From assembly GCA_003254925.1 (NCBI GenBank), contig QANZ01034463.1, forward strand, positions 217,332 to 281,331: a stretch of 64,000 nucleotides of DNA, written 5' to 3'. The first letter of the stretch is position 1; the number at the start of each line of letters is the position of its first letter. Shown here in pieces: positions 12,831 through 24,143 of this stretch. A program made the translations under genes and the position numbers. Below the pieces are notes generated by a model. The model saw only the letters and a program-made list of their open reading frames with translations, searched no databases and had not been told where the DNA came from. This DNA comes from Chamaecrista fasciculata (taxonomy: Eukaryota; Streptophyta; Magnoliopsida; Fabales; Fabaceae).

Positions 12831-15800
12831 ATGAAGGTATTTATTTGGAATTGTAGGGGTGCTGGGAACCCCACCTTTTATAGGAATTTTAAGAACTACA
12901 TTGATTATTACAAACCGGATTGTGTTGTAATCATGGAAACAAAGTGTAACTCTAGCATGGCTAATAATATGTTCCAATCTTTGGGATTCAGGGAGTGTGT
13001 TTGTCAGGATGGTGTTGGAAGGTCCGGGGGTATCTGGTTCGCTTGGAACCCCGGTTTCGTCACAGTTCATAGTACTCAATTACATCAGAATTACATCCAT
13101 AGCCACATTGAACACAACAAAAAAAGATGGTGGTTAACTTTTGTTTATGCTAGTCCTCAACCTGCAAATAGACAAATCCTTTGGGAGGAGCTTCATAATA
13201 TTAAGCCCCATGATTCTGAACCTTGGGCTATTGTTGGGGATTTCAATGAAATTACAAATGAAGGGGAAAAAAAGGGGGGTGCGCCATTTGACCCGAATAG
13301 AGGTAGAAAGTTTATTGATTGGATTGATAGAGATTGTCTTTTGGATGTTCAGGCTTCTGGCCCCTTCTTTACTTGGTGTGGCCCAAAAATCTCTAATTAT
13401 GATCGGATCTTTGAGAGACTTGATCGCCTTCTCTGCAACGAAACGTGGAGATTGGAGTTTAATGAAGCCACTGTCCGGGTTTTACCTCGTTGCTATTCCG
13501 ATCACCACCCGCTCTTTCTGAATCTTGAAGGGCCCCGCCCTTCTTCTTCTCTCAAACCTTTTCGCTTCGAGGCTGCCTGGCTGACGCACTCCCAATTCAA
13601 GGATTTTGTGTCTGATAATTGGAACACCTGCAATCAATGGAAGCCGAGAATTGATCAATTTACGGAAAAAGTAAAAACTTGGAACAAAGAGGTTTTTGGG
13701 CATATCTTTCAAAGAAAACAGAGAATTATGAACAGACTTCGAGGGATTCAAAACAGCCCTGACTTGAATAACAATTTATTTCTCCAAAATCTTGAAAAGG
13801 ATCTACAGAATGAACTCAATTTAGTCCTCTCTCAAGAAGAGATTCTTTGGCAACAAAAGTCCAGATGTAATTGGTTACTAAATGGGGACAGAAACACCAA
13901 ATATTTTCACACTAAAACCATCATTAGACGAAGAAGAAACAGAATCAATATGTTGAAAGACAGTAATGGTACCTGGGTTGATGACGAGAGGGATCTCCGT
14001 AGCTTGGCCACGGATTTCTTCAAGAATCTCTTCTCTTGTGACATGGACTGCCAAAATACCTTAATCACCAACAAAAAATTTGCCTCTGTTGATTGTCAGC
14101 GCCTAAGTTATCTCGACCACCCTCCTTCTCTGTCCGAGTTGAGACTCGCCTTGTTCTCCATGGATGGCACTAGAGCTCCGGGTGAAGACGGGTACCCGGC
14201 CATTTTCTTTCAAAAAAATTGGTCATCTGTGAAGAATAGTATGATGGATGTTATAAGTCAAGCTTTTAAAGGTGAATTCAGTATCGATGATATCAATAAC
14301 ACTCTTGTTGTGCTTATTCCTAAAATTGATCATCCTGAGGTCATAAACCACTTTCGGCCTATTTCGTTATGCAATGTGATATATAAATGCCTTTCCAAAA
14401 TTATTGTAAACAGATTAAAGGATCTTTTACCTGGTTGGATCTCTCCTTTGCAAGCCAGTTTTGTTCCTGGGAGGAGCATACAAGACAATATTATTATTGC
14501 TCAAGAGATGCTTCATTCTATGAGAAAGGCTAGAGGTAATAAATCTTTCATGGCAATCAAAATTGACTTAGAAAAAGCTTATGACAGAATTAGTTGGGAC
14601 TTTCTAAGGGGTGTCCTTACTGATCTTAATATTCCTCCTAATTTTCTTAATCTCATCATGAATTGTGTTACCTCTTCTACCATTAACATTTTGTGGAATG
14701 GAGAAAAAACCAGCTCTTTTAGACCTTCTAGGGGGTTGAGACAAGGTGACCCGCTTTCACCATACCTTTTTGTTCTTTGTATTGAGAAATTGGCTCATGT
14801 TATAGAGGATAAATTGGATGATGGCAGCTGGAGAGCTATGAGGGCGGGCAGATCGGGCCCTTGTATTTCACATCTTTTCTTTGCTGACGATATCATCTTC
14901 TTCGGTGAGGCTTCTGTTGCGCAGGCTCAATGTATGGTTGGTTGCCTGGATAGTTTCTGTAATGCTTCTGGCCAAAAAGTTAGTGTGGAAAAAACTAGAA
15001 TTTACTTTTCAAAGAATACCAAGCATGATGTTAGAGAGCAAATTTTGAACATTACCAATTATTCTTGTACTGATAATTTGGGTAACTATTTGGGGATGCC
15101 CTTGTTACATGGTAGACAAACTAGAAGGGATTTTCAGAAGCTCATTGATAAGGTGAAGCTTAAACTTGCAGGCTGGAAGGCTAAGTCTTTATCTATGGCG
15201 GGTAGGGTTACATTAGCTAAGTCTGTCATTTCCTCCATTCCTTACTATGCCATGCAATCAACTAGAATTCCTTTATGTGTTTGTAATGAGATTGAGAAAC
15301 TTCAGAGGAATTTTATTTGGGGTCATGATGAGAGTACGAGAAAGCTTCATACCATTGGGTGGGACACTATATGTAAGAATAAGGAGCATGGGGGCCTTGG
15401 CATCAAAAGGCTTCACTACATGAATGATGCCTTCCTTATGAAGATTGGGTGGAAAGTGAGGAGTGAACCTGAGAATATTTGCAGTAGGGTTCTCACTAGT
15501 AAATATGGTAGGGGTGAGGACCTTCTTAGATTCATTAAGGTTAAGGATAGTGACTCTCTTCTTTGGAAAGAGCTTGGTAAAGTTTGGAGCAAGATTAATA
15601 TGGGTCAATGTTGGAGTATTGGTAATGGCCGAAGTGTGAATTTCTGGACTGATATCTGGGGAAAAGGCAACAAGAGTATTATTGAAGAGATTAGTGTGTC
15701 TATTCCTATGGGTCTTTTGAGCCAGAAAGTGGCGGATATGGCTCCTAATGGCAGCTGGGATCTAACTCTTATCCGCCCTTTAGTAGGAAATGATATTCAG

Positions 15801-16961
15801 AGATTCTATTCCGAGGTGGTGCCTATGGACTCTTTGGGTAATGACCAACCTAGATGGATGCCTTCGGGAAATGGTGAATTCTCGGTCAAGTCTACCTACA
15901 ACATGCTAATCAAGAATGGTAATTCTAACAGAATTTTCAAATTGATATGGAAACTTAATGTGCCTGAAAGAGTTCGTATGTTTATTTGGAGGCTCACACA
16001 TGACAGACTTCTTACCAGAGAGAGATGTAGCCGGTGGTTTGGTACCTCTGACAAATGCCATAGATGTCCCAATCAGGTGGAGACCACGCTGCACGTGCTA
16101 AGAGATTGCACCTTTGCCTCTGCCCTGTGGAACAAATTGTTACAGCACAATCACTTAATTCTGTTTTATAATTATAATCTTCTTAACTGGATTTATGCTA
16201 ATTTAACCTCATCTTTTTCTAGTAATCTGCAGTTTCAATGGAGTCAGGTGTGGGCTATTAATACCTGGAATATTTGGAGATGGAGGAATGATGCTCTCTT
16301 CAATTCCAGTGCTAACATTCCTAGAGACCCATTTGTAAGTATTTTCTCTGCAATTAACCAGTATAATGACAGTTATAAACTCCTATTTTCAGGTGATCAG
16401 CATATTCCTAAGACTGTGACTAGAGTTACCTGGGAATGTCCAAATGAGGGATGGGTGAAACTTAACTCCGATGGCTCATGTGACCCTGCTCGGGGCCTCG
16501 CTGGTTGCGGTGGCGTGCTGAGAGACTCCAGAGGTGTTTGGATTCGTGGTTACTTCAAGTTTCTTGGTGACTGCTCTGTTCTTCGGGCGGAAGCGTGCGG
16601 TCTGTTGGAAGGTCTCACTTGTGCTAAGGAGCTGGGAATCTCGAAGATTTCTATAGAGTGTGATTCTTCATCGCTGGTTTCTGCTGTCAAGGACCCTCGG
16701 CCTCTGGGAGCGGACATCGGCACGCAGATTCGCCTGATTTTCGAGCTTCTTCGCGGGTTTGAAGCTTGGAACATTCGACACATCTGGCGTGAAGCTAATG
16801 CCGTCACCGATGGTCTTGCTGCTCTGGGTAGAGACGATGGTAGTGGAATCCGTCGTGTTCTGGAGCTCCCTCCCTCGTCGGAAGTTCGTCTGTCCCTGAT
16901 GCGTGATGTGCTAAGGCTGGGGATTGAGAGAAGAGTTCAAGCTTTGACTGGTGTTGGCTGA
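12831..16961 (+). CDS. LINE ORF2: AP endonuclease, reverse transcriptase, zf-RVT and RNase H
   Basis: 1376 residues from the ATG at 12831, chosen because the endonuclease fold begins right after it (FIWNCRGAGNP); the frame stays open back to 12765, overlapping ORF1. Order: AP-type endonuclease (12837-13530, ending SDHHPLFLNL), reverse transcriptase (about 14180-15000, with IDLEKAYDRISWDF, GLRQGDPLSPYLF and catalytic FADD), zf-RVT region (about 15870-16150, FSVKSTYNML to CHRCPNQVETTLHVLRDC), and RNase H (about 16440-16830, starting LNSDGSCDP, with WREANAVTDGLAALG near the end). The RNase H domain is typical of plant L1 elements. All catalytic motifs seen are present, so the element could be recent or still competent. 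Confidence 0.93.
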   Translation: MKVFIWNCRGAGNPTFYRNFKNYIDYYKPDCVVIMETKCNSSMANNMFQSLGFRECVCQDGVGRSGGIWFAWNPGFVTVHSTQLHQNYIHSHIEHNKKRWWLTFVYASPQPANRQILWEELHNIKPHDSEPWAIVGDFNEITNEGEKKGGAPFDPNRGRKFIDWIDRDCLLDVQASGPFFTWCGPKISNYDRIFERLDRLLCNETWRLEFNEATVRVLPRCYSDHHPLFLNLEGPRPSSSLKPFRFEAAWLTHSQFKDFVSDNWNTCNQWKPRIDQFTEKVKTWNKEVFGHIFQRKQRIMNRLRGIQNSPDLNNNLFLQNLEKDLQNELNLVLSQEEILWQQKSRCNWLLNGDRNTKYFHTKTIIRRRRNRINMLKDSNGTWVDDERDLRSLATDFFKNLFSCDMDCQNTLITNKKFASVDCQRLSYLDHPPSLSELRLALFSMDGTRAPGEDGYPAIFFQKNWSSVKNSMMDVISQAFKGEFSIDDINNTLVVLIPKIDHPEVINHFRPISLCNVIYKCLSKIIVNRLKDLLPGWISPLQASFVPGRSIQDNIIIAQEMLHSMRKARGNKSFMAIKIDLEKAYDRISWDFLRGVLTDLNIPPNFLNLIMNCVTSSTINILWNGEKTSSFRPSRGLRQGDPLSPYLFVLCIEKLAHVIEDKLDDGSWRAMRAGRSGPCISHLFFADDIIFFGEASVAQAQCMVGCLDSFCNASGQKVSVEKTRIYFSKNTKHDVREQILNITNYSCTDNLGNYLGMPLLHGRQTRRDFQKLIDKVKLKLAGWKAKSLSMAGRVTLAKSVISSIPYYAMQSTRIPLCVCNEIEKLQRNFIWGHDESTRKLHTIGWDTICKNKEHGGLGIKRLHYMNDAFLMKIGWKVRSEPENICSRVLTSKYGRGEDLLRFIKVKDSDSLLWKELGKVWSKINMGQCWSIGNGRSVNFWTDIWGKGNKSIIEEISVSIPMGLLSQKVADMAPNGSWDLTLIRPLVGNDIQRFYSEVVPMDSLGNDQPRWMPSGNGEFSVKSTYNMLIKNGNSNRIFKLIWKLNVPERVRMFIWRLTHDRLLTRERCSRWFGTSDKCHRCPNQVETTLHVLRDCTFASALWNKLLQHNHLILFYNYNLLNWIYANLTSSFSSNLQFQWSQVWAINTWNIWRWRNDALFNSSANIPRDPFVSIFSAINQYNDSYKLLFSGDQHIPKTVTRVTWECPNEGWVKLNSDGSCDPARGLAGCGGVLRDSRGVWIRGYFKFLGDCSVLRAEACGLLEGLTCAKELGISKISIECDSSSLVSAVKDPRPLGADIGTQIRLIFELLRGFEAWNIRHIWREANAVTDGLAALGRDDGSGIRRVLELPPSSEVRLSLMRDVLRLGIERRVQALTGVG

Positions 16962-17139
16962 CTGCGTCCCTCTTTCGCTTCCCTGGGTTGTGTTTTTTGT
17001 CTTTTTTTTTTTTTTGTCTTGTTTCGTTTTGTGGGCTTGAGCCCACCGTTCCCCACCAAAAAAAAAAAAATAATAAATGGTTGTATATAGGGGTCCCACC
17101 GCAAGTAAAAATAATTGGGGTTTCTCATTTTGGCGCCTC

Positions 17140-17146
17140 TATAAAG
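17140..17146 (+). promoter_or_regulatory. TATA box of the orphan signal-peptide exon
   Basis: TATAAAG, 30 bp upstream of the ATG at 17176 and about 70 bp downstream of the LINE A-tail. The short distance to the ATG would leave almost no leader, so the call is tentative. Confidence 0.4.
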
Positions 17147-17175
17147 CACTTAATTAATGGTTGCTTTTTCTAGCC

Positions 17176-17223
17176 ATGGCTTCCCAATTCTTCTTCATTT
17201 TCTTCATCCTCCTCTGTTTCTCT
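17176..17223 (+). pseudogene. Orphan first exon encoding a signal peptide
   Basis: ATG followed by 15 further codons (MASQFFFIFFILLCFS), a typical secretory signal-peptide core, ending at a good donor GTAAGA (17224). No following exon is recognisable before the gypsy LTR begins at 17472, nor after it ends at 26440. The gypsy element therefore seems to sit in intron 1 of a gene encoding a secreted protein whose remainder has been lost or lies beyond what I recognise. The mature product cannot be identified. Confidence 0.4.
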
Positions 17224-17471
17224 GTAAGACCATTAAAATTTTTCTTTATTTTTATTTAATCTTTAATTTTTTGTCATTGTTTTATTATCATTATTAATAT
17301 AACATTTAATTTCTTTTGTTACAATATATATATTTATTTAAAGTTACTGTTCACTACCAAGAAACCATACACCTATTCTTTTTAATGAATTGACATAAGC
17401 TATGATAATTAGATTCTCAATTTCTAAGCTTTGTTGTTGTTGTTTTTTTTTTTGTTAAAAAAAAAATTAAA

Positions 17472-19655
17472 CTACATACTTTGAAATCTTACCACTATAT
17501 CGTGCTTGTCTTTCTCTTACACTATACTATATATATAAATATTACTAATATACATAAGCGTTAAATAGCAACTCATATATATATATATATATATATACCA
17601 CAATTCATTACTTATTGTCTCCTTATAGTTCTACACACATTAATATTTGATCCTAGTTATGCATACACACATATGGAGCTTTAACTTGTCTACAGCAAAA
17701 GAGCTCCCACTTGCTAGAACTTGAACGTACCGTTGCTTCCTTAATTATGTAGACATATATATATTTATTTACATAAGACATTATTTATTTAATTATATTT
17801 AGACCCCATTCTCCATAACAGGCCCATTGCGAACTTCTACTGGTGCCATCGGAACAGCGTGTTCTCCGGGGGCGCCTGGCATGACATTAATCGGGACCGC
17901 GTCAACTGCAGAGTTATTAAAGTTCTTCGGATAAAAAGTAAAAGTTAATCCTACTCCGATAAGAACCGAAAGACTTCCCAAAATCGGTACATCATCCCAG
18001 GTAGAATATACATCAAGGATCCATCGAAACATCGGCACTTTTACGATCTGGATACATTATGAAAGAGATAATGAGAATTACAAATTCCCAATAAGTGAGA
18101 AAGAGTTGAATAAAATTCATAATATATCCAGCTGTATCAATAAGAAAACAGTATCATAAGTGAAAAGAAATAAAATACATATAAACGTAAATATATATAT
18201 ATATATTTTCCTTTTTATATCTTGTACATGGTGGTGGCTTTCCTCACTCACCTCGGTGGCTTTTCTCACTCACCGTCCGTATCTAGGGCGTCCCCTAGCT
18301 GGATCCAAACGGAAACCATACAGTAAAAATTGTAACGGTTTACTTTAATAGATAATTTATTACAATATTTGTTCTCCATGATCCATGTCCCATACGCCTA
18401 TGTCAACACATGTACTTGTAGAGGGAACCATTTCTCATCATAGAGATATATATATATATATAATACTCACCAGTAAAAGAATGAAGAAAAGTAATAGATA
18501 ACACTCAAAAGTGTACCAGAACAAGCTTACGTATACGCGTATCCTATTTTTAATTTATGCGCACAACACCACAGGGTGTACCTAAAAGGCAGTTTGTGCC
18601 TAACTAATTAATAGTCATAAACTCAGGTATAAGAACAAGGAACAAAATAAAGTTACTGACTAACTTTTTAAGAAAAAACTCCTAGTCTTATTCAATAACT
18701 TTTAGCATGTGTATATATATATATATAAGTATACTCCATAAAGTAAGAGATACACGTCAAGTTCAGCCAATATTTCAACACTTCACTTGTGAAGACTCAA
18801 ACTTAATGGTAAAAATTATAATTAGACCCCCTCCTAATTTCTTTTAAGAGAACTTCTAAAAAAAATTAAACTTGAACTTCAGAAAGCATCTCTACCTCTA
18901 ATATTTAACAAAATTAAAAAAACAAATGAAAATAAACTACTCTTGTAATTATATAAACCCAGGGAGAAGGACCTTAGTGAAAAGAAAATAACATATAAGA
19001 GTTAAAGAAACATTTTTTAGTGAAGAACTGAAGAAAGAATTTAAAGAACTATAGAACTGAACACTGATACAGAATTTTTTCTAAAAACAGTTAGAAATGG
19101 AATTCTTTCTTTGACTTGAAATAGACAAAAAAAATCTTTCTCTTACATTTGTTCTCGTATCTGATCTGGCTGCTTCAGTTGTTATTTTCTTCCTACTTTC
19201 TTTCTCTTTCTTTATCCACTTTGGTCCCCACAATCTCTCTTTTTTTTTCCCGTGCCTACGTCTCTATCTTCTAATCTATTTATAAAGAAATACTTGCACC
19301 ACTTAAACCTGTTGTGTAAACAGGTATTATTGCCATATGTCCTTATCTTATCCACACTGCAGCTTGAAGAGTAAGTTTTCCTTGTACTTTCATTGCGTCA
19401 CCAATACTAATTCCTTATACCAACTAATAGTCAGAAACTAATAGTTACTACTTGCAAGTATTATGGGTCCCACTCCCTTGTTATATTTTTTTTTTATTTT
19501 CGTTGATGTAAGTATGTATGTATATGCATTTTAAAGTTCCTATATATATATATATATAATGCATCTGAAAAGCTCGTAGGCCACACATACTTGTCAACTT
19601 GCATATATATCCTTATATATTTACTTAAACATTTTTTTTTCTTATTATTTTTTTG

Positions 19656-19703
<48 letters not shown>

Positions 19704-19716
19704 TTGGGATGTTACA
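17472..19716 (-). repeat. Left (3') LTR of the gypsy element
   Basis: Aligns to 24144-26440 from CTACATACTTTGAAATC up to TATGCA at 19528; the last 188 bp (19529-19716), including an (ATT)n microsatellite at about 19656-19704, are unique to this copy. It lacks a roughly 190-bp segment present in the right copy near 24296-24465. Contains the small ORF at 17799-18032. Confidence 0.8.
17799..18032 (-). CDS. Small ORF inside the left gypsy LTR, unknown
   Basis: 77 residues from the first ATG (MFRWILDVYSTW...), on the same strand as gag-pol. There is a hydrophobic stretch around VPILGSLSVLIGVGLTF, then a Pro/Val/Asn-rich tail ending VMENGV. The counterpart at 24654-24890 has the same frame; one 3-nt indel keeps it open. 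Most base differences between the copies change the amino acid, which argues against strong purifying selection. I do not recognise the protein. It could be an accessory element protein, a captured gene fragment, or chance. Confidence 0.35.
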   Translation of the reverse strand: MFRWILDVYSTWDDVPILGSLSVLIGVGLTFTFYPKNFNNSAVDAVPINVMPGAPGEHAVPMAPVEVRNGPVMENGV

Positions 19717-19730
19717 TTTCTCTTACCCTT
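19717..19730 (-). other. Polypurine tract of the gypsy element
   Basis: Minus-strand AAGGGTAAGAGAAA immediately before the LTR start TGTAACATCCC. Position and composition fit a second-strand priming site. Confidence 0.7.
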
Positions 19731-19754
19731 TAAAAAAAATTTTGCCCACAAAAT

Positions 19755-22700
19755 TTAAAATTTACCTGAAGAAAATAATTCTGGATATTGTTGTAACATC
19801 TTTTCTGCTTTTTCCCATGTTGCTTCGCGCGGAGTCAAACCTTCCCAGACCACTTTTAATAAAGGAATAATTTTATTTCTTAATTGTTTAGTATCTGTCC
19901 CTATAATTTGAACTTGTTTTGAGGGATAAGTTAAATCTTCTCTTAATTGTACCGTTTCTACATTAACTACATGAGAGGAATCAGAGATGTATTTACGAAG
20001 TTGTGAAACATGGAAAACATTATGAAGGTTAGATAAAATTGGCGGTAGAGCAATTTGATATGCTACTGAACCTATCCTTCTTAGGATTTGGAAATGACCT
20101 ATATATTTTGGGCTCAACTTTTTGGCTTTCAAAGATTTACCGATCCCAGTAGTAGAAGTAATTTTCAAAAAAAACATGATCGCCTTCTTTAAATTCTAGA
20201 GGTTTTCTCCTTTGATCATAGTAACTCTTTTGTCGACTTTGAGCTGATAATAATCTATTTCGTATTAATTTTATCTGCTCAGAGATCTCCTGAACTATGT
20301 CTGGTCCTAACAGACTTCGCTCTCCTACCTCATACCAACAAAGTGGGGATCTACATCTTCTTCCATATAATGCTTCATAAGGAGCCATCTTAAGACTTGA
20401 ATGATAACTGTTATTATAAGCAAATTCGACTAAAGGTAAATATTTATCCCAATTCCCTCCTTGCTCTAAAACACATGCCCTAAGCATATCCTCTAAAGTT
20501 TGATTAGTTCTTTCTGTTTGTCCGTCTGTTTGTGGATGATAAGCGGTACTAAATCTTAGTTGAGTTCCAAAGGCTTCTTGTAGAGCTTTCCAGAATCTAG
20601 AGGTGAATCTCGGGTCTCTATCTGATATAATATTGGATGGTATCCCATGTAGCCTTACTATTTCTTGAACATACACATGTGCTAACTTATCTAATGGGTA
20701 TGTGATTTTTATTGGTAAAAAGTGAGCAGATTTTGTCAATCTATCCACTATTACACATATATAGAATCATATCCTAAGGGTGTCTTTGGCAATCCCACTA
20801 TAAAATCCATTGATATGCTATCCCACTTCCACTCAGGTATTTCTATAGGTTGTAACATTCCAAAAGGCTTTTGATGTTCAATCTTGACTTTCTGACAAGT
20901 CAAACATTTTGCTACAAATTCAGCTATATCCCTTTTCATTCCTCGCCACCAACACACTTTCTTAAGATCATGGTACATTTTTGTTGTGTCAGGGTGAATT
21001 GTGTATTGACTCTTATGGGCTTCTTCTAAAATTTTTATTCTTATTTCTTTATTGTTAGGAACGCATAACCTATTTTTAAATATAATAACCCCTTCTTTTG
21101 TTTTATGGAAATGATCATGACCTTCCCGTGTTTGTAAAAATTGATCTTCTTTTTGGGCATCTATAATTTGAGATTTTAATTCACTTTCTATTTTCAAGTG
21201 CCTCAAGTACATACTGCCTCAAGTACATACTATGGGGATATATAGTTGTTGCTAAATTCAAGTTTCTAAATTCTTCAACTAATTTTAATTCATAAATCAT
21301 CATATGAGCCACATGTAAACTAAGAGCATCAGCCACTACATTGGCTTTTCCAGGATGATATTTTAATTTGAACTCATAATCTTTCAAGAATTCCATCCAT
21401 CTTCTTTGTCTCATATTGAGTTCTTTTTGGTCAAAAAGATACTTAAGACTTTTATGATCACTATAAACTTCAAAATTTGCCCCATACAAATAATGTCTCC
21501 AAATTTTTAATGCAAAGACCACTGCTGCTAATTTTAAATCATGGGTGGGGTAATGTTCTTCATGTGTTCGGAGTTGTCTACAAGCATATGCTACAACTTT
21601 TCTATTTTGCATTAATACACAGCCTAATCCTTTCTTGGAAGTATCACTATAAACTTCAAATTTTTCTACAGGGTCTGGAATAGTAAGAACTGGTGCAGAA
21701 GTTAATTTCCTTTTTAATTCTTCAAAAAATTTTCCACATTCCTCCGTCCAAGTAAAAGGGTTTCCTTTTCTAGTTAGTCTAGTTAAGGGATGAGCTATTT
21801 GAGAAAAACCTTTAATGAATTGTGTGTAATACCCTGCTAATCCTAGAAAACTTCGAATTTCAGTAACTGTTTTGGGTCTTTCCCAATTTAATATAGCTTC
21901 TATTTTACTAGGATCAACACTAACACCTCACTAGTTATTACATGGTCTAAAAACTTTACTTCCTCTAACCAAAATTCACATTTTTGAAATTTTGAAAACA
22001 ACTTCTTTTCTTTTAGAATTTGTAATACAATTTTGAGATGTTGTTCGTGTTCTTTTCTTGTCCTGGAATAGATAAGGATATCATCTATGAAAACTACTAC
22101 AAACTGATCTAAATAGGGTTTAAAGATTCGGTTCATATAATCCATAAAAATAGCCGGGGCATTAGTTAAACCAAAAGGCATTACTAAATACTCATAATTT
22201 CCATAGCTAGTTCGAAAGGTAGTTTTTGAATGTCTACAGTTTTTACCCTTATTTGGTGGTATCCTGACCTTAGATCTATTTTAGAGAAAATTGCAGCTCC
22301 TCTTAATTGATCTAATAAATCATCAATCCTAGGTAAAGGATACTTATTCTTTATAGTTACTTTATTTAATTGTCTATAGTCGATACATAATCTCATACTA
22401 CCATCTTTCTTTTTCACAAACAGTACGGGTGCTCCCCAAGGTGACACACTAGGTCTAATAAATCCCTTTGTTAATAAGTCTTCTAGTTGTTTCTTAAGTT
22501 CACTTAATTCTACAGGAGAGATTCTGTAGGGTGCTATAGAGATAGGACCAGTTCCAGGAACTAAATCAATTGAAAATTCTATTTCTCTTTCTGGTGGTAG
22601 ACTTATGATATCAGGGGGAAAAACCTCAATATATTCTTTAACTATAGGAATAGTGGCTATTAACTTACACTCCTCTGACGTAATAACATTTAAATAACCA

Positions 22701-24136
22701 TGTTTTTTTGTGAAAATTTCTCTTATCTGGGTGGTGTTAAGAGATGCCGCTTTTGGACTCAGGTTTTGAAAAGAAAGACTTTTCTCTTGACAGTTCAAGG
22801 TAACGTGATTTGAGGATAACCAATCCATCCCTAAGATAACATCTATTCCTTTTAAAGGTAACTTTACTAGATGGACAATAGACATTTTATTCTGGACTCT
22901 GATTGGACAATTTAAGCAAGCATAAGAGGTTAAGATTGACTTTCCTATAGGAGTGATTACGGACAATTTGAAAGGTAATTCAGACATACCTAACTCTAGA
23001 CGTTTTACAGAATCATTGGAGATGAAAGAATGAGTAGCTCCAGAATCAAACAGTACAACTAAGGGAAAATTTTTAATATAACATGTACCTTGGATCAAAT
23101 TAGGAGAATGGTCCACTTTTTGACCATTTAAGGTAAAAACTCTTCCTTTAGTTTGTGGTCGTTGTTCTGGTTTATTCTCCTTGCCCTTTATGAAGTCTCG
23201 AAAAAGATGTCCAGGCTTTCCACAGTTATAGCATACATTTTGTCCAAAATAGCAAGGCCTATTTCCGTGATTCTTCCCACACTTGTTGCATATAAGTACC
23301 TGTGTGTTGTTAGGTAAGGCTTTTTGATTTTGAAGCTTATAACTCGCTCTTTGCCCATTATCCTCTCTCTTTCTTTTCCATGTATTTTGTTTATGTTTTT
23401 CTCTCACTAACTCTAGCAAATTTTTCTCTATAATCCGACACTTATTAACTAGAGATGCATAGTCTCTAATCTCAAAAGTTGCGACCGCATTTTTGATTTT
23501 TGGTTTCAAACCCGACTCCCACTGTCTAGCCTTCCAATTCTCATCATAGTTATACTTAAGGTAAGAAGAAAATTTTGACAACTCTTCAAATTTGGCATCA
23601 TACTGACTAATGGTCATATTTCCCTGTTTAAGTTGTAAAAATTCTACCTCCTTTTCATTTTTCACACAGTCAGGAAAATACTTATCTAAGAATAGAATTT
23701 TAAACCTCTCCCAGGTGATTGGTAAATTTTGTGTTTCTAATAACCTTTTTGCACTATTCCACCAATACTCTTCTTCCCCCACTAACTTATATGTGGCAAA
23801 AGTTACTTTTTGTTCATCCGAAACTTTTAAAAGTTCAAATATTTTCTCTATTTCCCTGACCCACTCTTCAGCTACTAATGGATTTGGACTTCCCCGGAAG
23901 GATTGTGGTTTTGCTTTCTGAAAATCTGACCATCCCGGATACACATGGTTACCTAAGGACTTTTCAGGCTCAGTATCTGATTTCCTATTGATACTGGCTC
24001 CATTTTCCTGAAAATGTTGCAGCACCTTGTTAGTAGCGGATGCTTGTTCCCTGATGGCATTAGCCATTCCTTGTAGGGTCTGCATCATACACTCTAGACT
24101 CCCACTCGCGCTATTTACCTGGCTGCCCGATGTCAT
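19755..24136 (-). pseudogene. Gypsy gag-pol polyprotein, five frameshifts
   Basis: Gag (from 24136), CCHC knuckle near 23220 in which the last Cys is replaced by Phe ([14 protein letters not shown]), protease with DSGATHSF, reverse transcriptase with the FIDD active site near 22070, RNase H ([11 protein letters not shown]), integrase with an HHCC zinc region (CWWRGMKRDIAEF) and the DRDPRF and [14 protein letters not shown] motifs, and a C-terminal chromodomain-like segment (PREATWEKAEKM). Breaks: one base lost in an A-run near 22220, one base lost near 21930, a 16-bp tandem duplication at 21200-21231, two bases gained near 20757, and one base gained in a T-run near 20168. I saw no nonsense substitutions, so decay is by indels only. 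Confidence 0.9.
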
Positions 24137-24143
24137 GTTGTTG

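Larger units (their letters stand above)
11126..17071 (+). mobile_element. L1-clade LINE retrotransposon, both ORFs open
   Basis: Non-LTR retrotransposon with ORF1 (gag-like) and ORF2 (endonuclease, reverse transcriptase, RNase H), ending in a T-rich 3' UTR and a 13-base A-tail at about 17059-17071. Neither ORF has a frameshift or stop, unlike every other autonomous element in the window. The start given is the ORF1 ATG; the real 5' end lies somewhere upstream. The A-tail ends about 70 bp before a TATA box at 17140. Confidence 0.93.

Noticed and set aside
11355..13751. Additional ORFs overlapping LINE ORF1 and ORF2
   Set aside because: Shadows of the long ORFs; no independent motifs.
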